This document shows, one piece after another, positions 40,001 through 49,053 of a DNA stretch of 62,500 bases. This DNA comes from Chrysomallon squamiferum (Eukaryota > Mollusca > Gastropoda > Neomphalida > Peltospiridae): positions 40,977,628 to 41,040,127 of the forward strand of contig CM022670.1 in assembly GCA_012295275.1 (NCBI GenBank), given 5' to 3'. Numbering within the stretch: the stretch's first letter is position 1; each line of letters begins with the position of its first letter. The translations under genes were made by a program, and so were the position numbers. The notes beneath the pieces were generated by a model. The model saw only the letters and a list, made by a program, of their open reading frames with translations, ran no database searches and was not told where the DNA came from.

Positions 40001-41264
40001 TTAATGCATGGTGTAAAATATCGCAAATATATCTGACAAATAGATCCAAAATATTCACATGAACACAGTACAAAGTAGCAGAAACAGTCACATTTCACTA
40101 TTTTATGTGAGTTAAAGTTTTAAATGATCCATTTCTTTTATTCTGTAGATTATATATATTAGACAGACTACAGATATCAGCTATTTCTGATTTACCTTAA
40201 ATGTACACCAAGGCCTCTATGTTTTCCTGAACATTCCAGACAAATCCATATACCATATGTAACACTAACCCACTGGGGATTATGAACCCCACATTCAAAA
40301 CAGTTCTGAAATGAGAGAAATTAATAATATAAATAAACAAAAAATGTAAAAACATTTATTTTTAAAAATCAAGGCTCTACATGTTAGGAGACAAACAGTT
40401 TTTTTTTGTTACAATATAATAATTTTTAATTTCAGATCTACTTCAAATATGAGATCCCTTTGTTGATTCTAATGTGAATTTAACATATTTGATTTGCCTT
40501 TATATGGGTATGTTACTATGTACATATATGTGAATCAGTCAACAGTAAGTTTTAAATTTCAAATAACTACTTATAAGTTTTCAGCTTATTTAAAAACTGA
40601 CTTGTCTAAACAAAAGAAATAAATATATCTGAGAAATTTTATATTTGGTATAGAAATTAGTTATTGTCAGAAGTCCAAAATTATACTTACTTAAAAGTAT
40701 TTTAAATAACAATGGTAAGTTAGTAAAGCTTACCTCTATACTTACAGACATATTTTAATTCAAATTATATTTATTATTTTATATAATAATATTATTAACA
40801 ACAACGACGTACATATATCGTTGTATATAATTTAGACTTAACAAACATCTACATGGATATTTTTATCCCTTTATGTCATTTCAATGCAAATATAGTACAT
40901 TATTAAAAAATTATCTATATAAAATGTATCAATACTATTATATATTATTATACTTAAAATTGTAGTAATTAACGTCTTAACACCTGCTACGATTGTAACA
41001 GATACTAGATACTAAGATAGATAGATAGATAGATAGATAGATATGAAACGGCTTATATTTCAACTTTTAAGTCAATAATAAATGAAGTTATTTGTGAATG
41101 ATGTCACAGCCACTGGGTGACTGGCACAGTGGCAGATTGTAAATTTAATTAATACGAGATGAGTTTTGCGTAACTATTTTCAAAATTAATTACTTAAAAC
41201 TTACGCTGTTTCCATCTTTAACTTTCAGGTCTTTTAGGACTCTTCGAGTCCTTGGACTAGCCAT
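12940..41264 (-). CDS. ARFGAP1: ADP-ribosylation factor GTPase-activating protein 1 (12 coding exons)
   Basis: GTPase-activating protein that stimulates GTP hydrolysis on Arf1 at Golgi membranes and so drives COPI coat release. The spliced product is about 540 residues if every exon is used (vertebrate ArfGAP1 is about 410). An N-terminal ArfGAP domain (residues 1-120) has a C-x2-C-x16-C-x2-C zinc finger (C22, C25, C42, C45) and the arginine finger R50. Two ALPS curvature-sensing segments follow (about 230-257 and 310-346). The C-terminal tail (376-540) is acidic and rich in tryptophan, like the coatomer-binding tail of the family. All eleven introns have GT/AG ends and consistent phase. Intron 7 (19788-36384) is 16.6 kb. 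The gene is divergent from TAF2, with starts about 340 bp apart. The tail is longer than in vertebrates and one 20-codon exon is duplicated. Identity is secure; isoform composition is not known. Confidence 0.95.
13905..14041 (-). CDS. ARFGAP1: ArfGAP1 coding exon 11 (end of ALPS2)
   Basis: It begins [19 protein letters not shown], matching the family's GVGSKGWRDVTTFFSG, the second half of ALPS2. The acceptor TTTGACAG is followed by TTGACAG. Only the upstream AG keeps the frame. This acceptor and its first six exon bases are repeated in tandem in the upstream intron. Donor GTAAAC, phase 2. Confidence 0.92.
14034..14240 (-). repeat. 31-bp tandem copies of the ArfGAP1 exon 11 acceptor
   Basis: On the minus strand the unit ends TTTTATTTGACAG followed by TTGACA, exactly the true acceptor (14042-14043) and first six exon bases. 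Two perfect decoys lie 31 and 62 bp upstream, and about five decayed units follow to 14240. Confidence 0.85.
14827..14886 (-). CDS. ARFGAP1: ArfGAP1 coding exon 10 (ALPS2 half, copy B)
   Basis: Twenty codons, [20 protein letters not shown], flanked by ATTACAG and GTAAGA, phase 0 at both ends. It is closer to the vertebrate VKEGKIFDDVSSGVSQLASK than copy A, so it is probably the ancestral copy. Confidence 0.92.
17804..17863 (-). CDS. ARFGAP1: ArfGAP1 coding exon 9 (ALPS2 half, copy A)
   Basis: Twenty codons, [20 protein letters not shown], flanked by GTCCAG and GTGAGT, phase 0 at both ends. It is homologous to the next exon (10 of 20 residues identical), while I recall only one such segment in vertebrates. 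It could be joined to exon 10 or used instead of it. Confidence 0.88.
18281..18335 (+). repeat. (AC)n microsatellite
   Basis: About 55 bp of AC in ArfGAP1 intron 8. Confidence 0.97.
19698..19787 (-). CDS. ARFGAP1: ArfGAP1 coding exon 8
   Basis: Thirty codons. [20 protein letters not shown] matches the family's SELGHSLNENVLKPAQEK. The acceptor has a long poly-T tract ending CGCAG, and the donor is GTTTGT. It is symmetric, phase 0. Confidence 0.93.
22095..22420 (+). repeat. Tandem duplication ending in (CA)n
   Basis: CACTGGAGTAAACACTCCAC to AACATAACCCAAATTTACAC is repeated about 100 bp later with small changes, and a third partial copy occurs near 22385. Each unit ends in a CA tract. Confidence 0.75.
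22513..22672 (+). repeat. (CA)n microsatellite
   Basis: About 160 bp of CA with few interruptions. Confidence 0.97.
23401..24241 (+). repeat. 49-bp minisatellite, about 17 copies
   Basis: Unit GTCTGAACTTAGTAAAGTCT plus TGTTTGCCAGCCAGTTTGAA plus ATTACTACA. Copies differ at a few sites (AGTACAG/AGTAAAG/GGTAAAG, ATTAC/ATGAC), and neighbouring copies share variants. One unit has a poly-A insertion. Confidence 0.96.
24341..24775 (+). repeat. 39-40 bp minisatellite, about 11 copies
   Basis: Unit ACCTTTCAACTGAATTTAGT plus TCAATCTGAATTTATCCAAA. It starts about 100 bp after the 49-bp array. Confidence 0.93.
26541..27100 (+). repeat. 20-bp minisatellite, 28 copies in perfect register
   Basis: Unit ACTGTTCAAGTAAGTAACCT with no length variation across 560 bp. 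Variable sites are AAG/AAA, CCT/CCC/TCT and ACTG/ATTG. Most units contain CAAGTAAGT, close to the U1 5' splice-site consensus. Confidence 0.97.
32346..32670 (+). repeat. Tandem segment with internal (TG)n
   Basis: ACTCAATATAACAAATCATC followed by AAATGTATGGCTTTTGTCTT recurs after a (TG)n tract, and a shorter third copy follows (ATGTATGGCTCTGTCTGTGC). Confidence 0.85.
33460..33655 (+). repeat. 28-bp minisatellite, seven identical copies
   Basis: Unit CAGAACACTAACCTGGAATA plus CCTGGCTA repeated seven times with no visible mismatch, so it is recent or homogenised. Confidence 0.97.
36385..36441 (-). CDS. ARFGAP1: ArfGAP1 coding exon 7 (ALPS1 core)
   Basis: Nineteen codons, [19 protein letters not shown], corresponding to GWSSFTTGASRFASAAKEG of vertebrate ALPS1. 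Its Ser/Thr/Gly-rich polar face and bulky hydrophobic face are typical of a lipid-packing sensor. Phase 0 at both ends. The 16.6-kb intron 7 begins after it. Confidence 0.93.
36935..37215 (+). repeat. AAATA-type low-complexity tract
   Basis: ATAA and ACAAATAAATA units immediately downstream of ArfGAP1 exon 6. It opens a long Phe/Tyr/Leu frame on minus that is an artefact. Confidence 0.93.
37248..37353 (-). CDS. ARFGAP1: ArfGAP1 coding exon 6 (start of ALPS1)
   Basis: It contains [18 protein letters not shown], matching the family motif GNRYVGFGNTPPP, then [11 protein letters not shown], the first part of the ALPS1 amphipathic helix. Acceptor TTGCAG, donor GTGAGT, ending in phase 0. Confidence 0.93.
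37876..37944 (-). CDS. ARFGAP1: ArfGAP1 coding exon 5
   Basis: Short exon encoding [20 protein letters not shown] and a few more residues, a charged segment probably helical. The acceptor is TGTTAG, the donor GTAAGT, and the phases (2 in, 2 out) fit both neighbours. Conservation is weak; the call rests on splice sites and frame. Confidence 0.82.
38594..38796 (-). CDS. ARFGAP1: ArfGAP1 coding exon 4 (linker)
   Basis: Open and in phase between a CTCAG acceptor and a GTATTC donor. It encodes a Ser/Asn-rich linker after the GAP domain, including [15 protein letters not shown], which matches the family's EGREWSLESSPAQNW. The rest is poorly conserved, as expected here. Confidence 0.9.
39630..39801 (-). 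CDS. ARFGAP1: ArfGAP1 coding exon 3 (rest of the GAP domain)
   Basis: It continues the GAP fold with [19 protein letters not shown], then [11 protein letters not shown] and [14 protein letters not shown], all close to vertebrate ArfGAP1. It ends in phase 0 at GTAACC. Confidence 0.95.
40196..40305 (-). CDS. ARFGAP1: ArfGAP1 coding exon 2 (zinc finger, arginine finger)
   Basis: This exon encodes the ArfGAP zinc finger. NCFECG and [15 protein letters not shown] supply all four zinc cysteines (C-x2-C-x16-C-x2-C) and the catalytic arginine at residue 50. The acceptor is TTTCAG, the donor GTAAAT. It ends in phase 2, inside the serine codon of HLS. Confidence 0.95.
41205..41264 (-). CDS. ARFGAP1: ArfGAP1 coding exon 1
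   Basis: Twenty codons starting [20 protein letters not shown], matching the family N-terminus. The start context is strong (A at -3, G at +4). It ends in phase 0 at a GTAAGT donor. Confidence 0.95.
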
Positions 41265-41605
41265 TTTTAAAGAAACTTCAAGAGCTTTAAATCACAGAGA
41301 AAAAATAAATATTGATAAGATCGCCCACTTTCTATGGTGAGTTGTCAGTCGGCCATTAAAAAATAAAATCCAAATAAACCGCATATACGTAGATGTTCTT
41401 CGAAATATATATCAGTAACAATATTTATATTATATTCAAATAAAAACAAATTATTTTATAGTGGTAAGAGTATTATTATTATTATATTATAGTACTTATT
41501 TATATAGATTCGTATGTAACTTTTATTAATTAATGTTATAGCTTTACTTAAGCTAAAGAAAATGGCGGCGATCACAAATAATAAATATTGGCTTTTGCTT
41601 AAATA
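41265..41605. promoter_or_regulatory. Bidirectional promoter between ArfGAP1 and TAF2
   Basis: The two start codons diverge across about 340 bp, which must hold both 5' UTRs and both transcription starts. I see no TATA box in a convincing position and no CpG island. An exact AANATGGCGGC element, the YY1-type motif found at many metazoan starts, lies at 41559-41569. A weaker ATGGCC copy reads on the minus strand at 41351-41356. The human orthologues are on different chromosomes, so this pairing is not shared with vertebrates. Confidence 0.7.
41559..41569 (+). promoter_or_regulatory. YY1-type element (AANATGGCGGC)
   Basis: Exact match to the consensus AANATGGCGGC, about 40 bp upstream of the TAF2 start. 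In animals this motif typically sits just downstream of the transcription start and can overlap an ATG, as it does here. Confidence 0.6.
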
Positions 41606-41606
41606 A
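41562..41606 (+). CDS. Upstream ORF in the TAF2 5' leader (14 codons)
   Basis: MAAITNNKYWLLLK then TAA, in a strong start context (A at -3, G at +4). The last base of its stop is the first base of the first in-frame TAF2 ATG (TAATG), a stop-start overlap that could allow reinitiation. It matters only if transcription starts upstream of 41562. The ATG may simply be part of the YY1-type element. Confidence 0.4.
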   Translation: MAAITNNKYWLLLK

Positions 41607-41678
41607 TGATAACAATGTACCCAAATACATCAGTCAGAAAAGATACAAAGCCTGATGCCCAGAGACCTTTTAAATTAG
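41606..41678 (+). CDS. TAF2: TAF2 coding exon 1
   Basis: From the first in-frame ATG it reads [20 protein letters not shown] and then PFKL. PFKL aligns with RPYKL of human TAF2. Phase 1 at a GTAAAG donor. The second methionine (41615) gives a length closer to the human N-terminus. Confidence 0.8.
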
Positions 41679-44600
41679 GTAAAGGAACATTAAGGAGTTT
41701 AAAAAAAAAATTGCACAAGTGAAAGTCGCGAAAGTTTTTAATTTTAATATTTGAATTTTGGGGTACATTTAAAAATGATTTATTATTTTATAATAATTAA
41801 TAATACTTATTAACTTATTTAATTTTTGCAGTTATATTAATTATTATGTAACATAGTCACATAGTATAAGCTGGAACAGAAAAGCTAAAAGAATGCTGAT
41901 ACTGCCAAATTTTAACTGTTTCATCTGTGTCAAATAAGAAATAGAAATTCATTAATTGATGTTCACTCTTCATCAAGTTCATGTCCTGTTAATTATAGTT
42001 TCCGTATTTTTTCATCTCTTTTGGCTTTTCATTAACAGTACCAGAATGTGTCAACTGTATTTTAATATCAAAGAATTTAGATTTAATTATTTACATTTCA
42101 GCTCATCAGACATTATGTATAACTGGGATCAATTTTGAAAAACAGCTGATTGTTGTAAGTTTACATTGAAACATTCTATTTTATTTTTATCATTACTATT
42201 TTTTGTTACCTAATTTTTTTTTTTTTTTTTTTTACTTAATTTTTGAAATTATTATATATATATATTGTTAGTTTAAAAAAAAGAAAAAAAAAAAGATGTT
42301 TTATGAATAATTTCAGGGCTACGTGGAACTGGCGCTTCATCCTCAGCGTCCAGACCTGAGACGACTCAAAATAAACAGCAAACAATGCAGTATCCTTTTA
42401 TTTTAATTAATTTTAAGTCTGTTATTTCATTCTGAAAAGAGTTTTATATAGACAGCTGACAGAAGAAACATTTCTGTGTCATCTCCTTTGTCAAAGGTAA
42501 TTGTACTTGATGTCTTGTCTTTAAGGAGCAGTGTTTTTACTAAATTTTTTTCTTTTCACTTTCACTTCAGTAATACTTCAGATATTTTAATATTCATTAC
42601 ATCATTTAAAAAAGAGTATTGATGATTTATCATGATTAATATAAAATTAACTATAATATTTTTGAGTAGAGTATCAGTTGTTAACGTAGGTTGAGGATCC
42701 TTTATCCAAAATATTTTTCAAGAATCAGAAATAGATCACTGCAGTGTTTTGATTGTTTGTATATATATTTACAAAATTTATTTTATGTACAAAATTTCTA
42801 TAAATATTATTTATATCAAATATCCTGTAGACTATTTGTGTAAGCTATAAATGAAATATAAATGGTATTTGAATTTAGACAGATTCTATTCTCTGAAAAA
42901 TTCTGAAATCCAAGACTGTTCCAATCTCAAATATTCTCAGTCTGTATTAAGTTTCCATCAGTGAGTTATTTGGAATGTGGAAGAGGAAATGTAATAATGT
43001 ATTAAGAGAAGAATAAGAATAGCTATAATGTTAAGTATGAAGTGCAGATGTTTTTCTTAGCCTGGTCAGGAATCTACAGAGTGTGTGTTAATGATCACTG
43101 GGAGGCTCCTTTTCTCTACAATGACCCAACACTGGAAATCTGCCAGGGCGACGTTAAACAGTAAGAGTTAAAAAAATTTAAAAAAATATATTTTCTGCAT
43201 GTGTGTCTGTGTGTGTGTGTATCTGTATCAGTTTGTGTGTGTGTATTCTGCCAGGATGACTTTAAACAGTAAGATTTATATTAAAAAATATATGTCTGTT
43301 TGTCTCTGTGTATGTTTGTGTATGTATTCTGCCAGGGTGATGTTAATCAGAAAGAGTTAAAAAATATACAAAATAAAGTCTGTGTGTGTGTGTGTGTGTG
43401 TGTGTGTATTCTGCTTGGATATTAAGAGTTTGTTCAACATTAATAGTCAAAAAATAAAAACATAAATTGTGTAGTTTCAGGCACAGTTTGTGTTTGAATG
43501 AGTGGGTATGTCTTTGTGTGTTTTGGGGTCTGTGTGTGGATGTGACTCTGTGTTGAGAAGTTGACAGCATAGATTACCTGTAGCTAGTTCTTTCATCTAT
43601 AAATAAATACATTTAGAAACACAAAAGTATTGATATGTATAACATTTAATATTCTTTAGTATTCAACAGTTTTATTCATTTAAGATAATTATTATTTTTT
43701 TTTTTAAATTATTTTAGTTTTCAGCAGTTTGACATAAAATCTTAATACACATTTTGTTTGTTAAAGAATTTGAATAAAAATATTTTTATATCAGTTGAAC
43801 ATTTTTATTTTCTCTGTGCAGACGAAACTTGGACTTTTTCCAGAATTGTCACTTGTCAGCCATGACAGCGGTCGACGCTGACAACACAAACGGCGAAGTG
43901 ACAATCCGACTGCCACAGATTGTCTGGCCTCTTATTACAGGTATCAGTATCATTATAACATTTAATTTTTATAATGTGTTTGGGGGAGGGTGAGAGAAAG
44001 AAAGAGAGATGGAGAGAGATAGAGAAAGTGTAAGTAATGATGACTGTAAAAAGTAACAGGAATGATGGGCATACTGAAGTAGCAGTAGTAGAAGTAGTAA
44101 CTAATGTTATAACAATTTAACTGTATAGCAGCTAAAAGTAAAAACTAGCTATTGTAAGAGTATTAGTTAATAGCAGAAGTAATAATAATTAATAGTAACT
44201 GTTGTAATTTCATATTCATACAGGTAAAAGTAATATTAAATTTTTTTGATATTTTAATGCATTGTAGATAGCAGTTGTTGTTGTAGTATTTATAATCGTA
44301 CAGGTAAAAGTAATATTACATTTTTTGGATATTTTATTGTGTTGTAGAACTCAGGCCGTTAAGAGTTTGTATTGAGTTTTCACTGGAGAAGCCCCAGGGA
44401 GGGATACACTTTGTGGTTCCGGACATTGAGGGGACACTCGCAGAAAAAAGTGCTCACATGTTTACATGTGCCCAGGAAAACACAGCCAGGTAAACTTTTT
44501 GTATTTTCTTTTTTAATTCTTTTTTTTTTTTTTTTATTTGTAGTTTTATTTGTAGTTTTATTATTATATTCTTTTTTTCTTCTTTATTTAAACTTTTTTA

Positions 44601-47600
44601 TGCTATTATTTTTGTATAATTATTATTTTATTTTTATTTTTTATTGTTGTTCTTTGTTGGGTTTTTTTGTTGTTGTTTTTTTTATTTGGGTAGGTTTAAT
44701 GAGTTTCTTGGCTTTCAAACAGTTAAATATTTTTATATATCTGTTGATTAACTGCTTTGTACATTTCATTTTTCTGAAAATCATTTTAATAAACCTTTTA
44801 TTATGACTTGTTTTTTTATAATTTGCAAGTTATAAATGTGTATAAATTTAAACTTGGTGTGTTTCAGACTGTGGTTTCCATGTGTGGATGTGTTTTCTGA
44901 GCTGTGTACGTGGAAACTGGAGTTCACGGTGGACAGGGACATGACAGCCGTGTCGTGCGGGGACCTCATTGAGATCATCTACTCACCTGACATGAAGAAG
45001 AAAACCTTTCACTACTTCCTGTCAACACCCACCGCAGCACCTAACATCGCCCTGGCTGTCGGGTAAGATGAGACAATCCACAGAATTAATATAAATAACA
45101 CATTGGCTTTTTCACTTTCAGCGTGTTTTCACATATTGAAAAATCTGAATGAAGAGCTTAGATGTAAAAAAATAAAAAATTTGATTTAAAAAAAGAAGAA
45201 TGTTGTGGAAGAAATAGTAATATTTAATACCAGTATCTGCTTTGATGATGCTGTTTCCATAGCAACTACATTTCTGTTGTTATTATTAGCACAACTGTTA
45301 CAACATCTTCACCTATAATGTTATACTGTTGAATTCTGTTGTGATGCTACTGTCAGTAATATTGATATATAAGAAGTTGTTTAATTAATTTGTATATTAC
45401 ATAGATGAAAAGGTACTTGTGTTATATATTTAATATTTGGGATATTTCTATTAGAAAAATTACCACACCTGTGTATGCGTGTTTAAACTGTTTAATTTAT
45501 AATTTCAGGCCGTTTGAGATTGTGGTTGATCCGTACATGCATGAAGTAACTCACTTCTGTCTGCCTCACCTGTCCTCCATCTTGAAACACACAACTAGCT
45601 ACTTGCATGAGGTACCTGTATTTATATATTTATATTTTTTTATTAATATAAATGCGTATTTCATTTATCCTCCATCTTGAAACACACAACTAGCTACTTG
45701 CATGAGGTACCTGTATTTATATATTTATATTTTTTTATTAATATAAATGCATATTTCATTTATCCTCCATCTTGAAACACACAACTAGCTACTTACATGA
45801 GGTATCTGTATTTATATATTTAGTTTCTTTTTATTTATTTTTTAATTTAATACTATAAACATATATTTAATTTGTCGTCCATTTTTAAACATACAACCAG
45901 TTACTCAATGAGGTATGTGTATTTATAAGGTATGTATTTATATGTTTAGATTTTTTATTTTGAAAAATTCATCTAGCTATTTAACATGAGATGTATATAT
46001 AAACACATAGGGTATTTTTTTTATTATTAATATAACATATATTTCATTTTCTCACACTTTATGAAACTCATCAATAAGTAATTAAGAGATTTCTATATTT
46101 ATTTTTTAAATTTATTTATTAATTAGAATCATTATATTTTATTATCCAAATCCAGCAGCTCATTAAAACTGTAGAAACTGTATTTAATTATTTATGAAAT
46201 AATTATTAAATTATGCATTTGTTCTGTCTCTGAAAACAGAAAATGTAGATTTTTTGGGATGATGAAAACTGTTAACATATTACTGTACACAGCATCATTA
46301 AACACTTGTTTGTTTGTTTCTTTATTTCCAGTCATTTGAGTTTTACGAGGAGCTGTTGTCAAGCCGATACCCCTACTCGTGTTACAAACAGGTGTTTGTA
46401 GATGAAGCCTACGTTGATTGTGCTTCGTATGCTACCATGACAATATTCAGGTAGACCCGAAAAATTCACTTTTATGTGTCTGTGACTGATACTCGAGTAG
46501 ACTAAAAGTTTAAACACTATTTCCAGAAATGTTTTTCTTCTAAGATGGATTTTAAATCTGTTCAGTTCTTAATTATATTTATTATTGTAAAAAGATGGTG
46601 AAAAATGAGAGAGGGAAGAGAAAGGTAGTGAGAAAAGTAAGTAAATTTAATAAATTTGTGAAAAAATTATTCTGCAGTTTTAATTAATCTAGTAAAAAAA
46701 AAATTATATTTTGAAACATAGTAACTAGTAAATATGTTTTATATTTAATTTATTAATTCATATTATTTTTTATTTTTTATATTTTTTCAGTACTAATCTG
46801 TTGCACTCAGCTCGTATTATTGATCAGACGTTTGAAACTCGACAGTTAATGGCAGGAGCCATCGCTTACCAATTCTTTGGTGCTTTTATTACAATGCAAT
46901 ATTGGTATTAATTTTTATTATATGTAAAATTATTATTAATGTTATTTTTATTACAATGCAATATTGGTATTTTATTTTATCAAAAAATATTTTTATTATG
47001 TATAAAATTATTATTAATGTTATTTTTATTACAATGCAATATTGGTATTAATTTTACTTTATCATTAAATATTTTTATTATTAATGTTATTTTTATAACA
47101 ATTCAATAATGGTATTGATTTTACTTTATCAAAATATTTTTATTATGAAAAAAGCTATTATTAATGTTATTTTTATTACAGTGCAGTATTGGTATTAATT
47201 TTACTTTATTTCAAAATAGTATTTTTGTTTTTTTTTTTTTTAATGTATCAAAATTTTTACTAATTTATACTGAAATTTTATATTATGCTCTAAAACACTT
47301 ATTTGAAATAGGGTATTTTTTATTTCTTATTTATTAGTTCACTGTTCAGTCTTAGATTATTATGAAAGATATTTTAACCTTTATTTTATATTGTTTTATG
47401 CTATAACATCCTAAATGAAATTAGCTGAAACATAAATTATTTTAAATACTTTTTACCTATATTGCACTGTTTTATACTATAAAATTCTAAATGAAATCAG
47501 CTGAGACATAGATTATTTGTAAATATTTTTTACCTATATTTTACATTGTTTTTCAGGACTGATGCTTGGTTGTCTAAGGGGATTGCTGGCTACCTGACGA

Positions 47601-49010
47601 GTCTGTTTGTTAAGAAGACATTTGGAAACAACACTTACAGATACGCTGTGTCAGAGGTAAGTGTTGTCTGTTTGAGATTGTCTCCACTTTGCATCACTTG
47701 CTACTACAAAGTGACATCTGAATAAAGCTTGTAGAGTTAAACTTGACTATGTTAAAAGTAGTGTATGAGCTGTGTTTGAGATACACAGTCGTAGGTCCTT
47801 GACAATGAGGCAGTTTCACATTGCATTTCTTATTGAGATTAAATGGTTTTTTATCACAATATGAGGTAACATTTGTGCAATGAACTGAAAGATATGACTT
47901 CAGTTTTTCCAAATAAGCAGTTTTATTGAGATAGGACTTGAAACAGAGAATAAATCAAGTATTCAAAAGTCAGTAAAATTAAGTTAAACCAATATGGCAG
48001 AGGGCCACTAATACAGGTGCTCAGGAGAACCTAATACTAGCCTAGTCATAAAACTGTAAATTTCATAATTGAAGTGATAATTCAAAATTAACATATATTA
48101 AATATGTGTTATATTTTATCAATATGTATTATTTATCTAATTTGATTAATAAGTGTTATTTATTTTATTTTATTATTATTTTTATTTTTTTATTTTTTGA
48201 TTTAACAGGATCTGAATGAGGTGTGTGATTACGAGACAAAGATTGGAGGAATCATTCTGGACCCGTCAACACGAGACAGCACCCACCACTTCTCAGTGAG
48301 CAACTACCACACCGTGTCACCTCGCTACTACAGAATGCTGAAAAAAAAAGCACAACTTGTGATGAGGATGCTGGAGTTTCGACTTGGGACAGAGCTCTTG
48401 CTGCAGGTATTGTCTAACATCACGTTTTTTGACTCTTGCTTAGAAAAAAATCTTTTATGTCAGACTTCATGAATGTTTGATAAAATGTTTTGTTTAGCTG
48501 TTGTGTCGAGATGCCTACAGTTCATAAGCAAGCTACCACCAAGATTATATCAGTCATAGCCATGTTTTCCTTGTCTACATCTTGTATTTATATTTTTACA
48601 TTGTCTGTATCTTGTATTTATATTTTTACATTGTCTGTATCTTGTATTTACATTTTTACATTGTATCTTGTATTTATATTTTTCCCAGGTGCTCAACAAA
48701 CTTCTGGCTCTTGCTTACGCAGCCTTGTCAACAGAAATTTATGACAAACTCCTGGGCTAACATGCTTCTGTCCACTTCATCTGTGAGTAAACTGTAGCAC
48801 TTTTAATATTTTCTACATCATCTGAGAACTCATAATATTTAAAAGATTTCTATTTACTGTGAAAAGATATTTATTTTTATAAGTAATAATGTAATATCCT
48901 AAGGGTTTTATTAAATTTTAAATTAAAATTAATGACATCAAAATGTCTTGTCATATTGCTACTACTGTTACCATTTATTTATTTAATTTGTTTATATATT
49001 ATCTGTTTGT

Positions 49011-49053
<43 letters not shown>

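Noticed and set aside
46860-47656. Active M1 metallopeptidase
   Set aside because: The zinc ligands of HExxH and the downstream glutamate are all missing, as in known TAF2 proteins.
48720-48782. TAF2 as a pseudogene because of the exon 13 frame break
   Set aside because: Thirty-one other exons are intact with conserved splice sites; one surplus base is better explained by a sequence error or a local splice choice.
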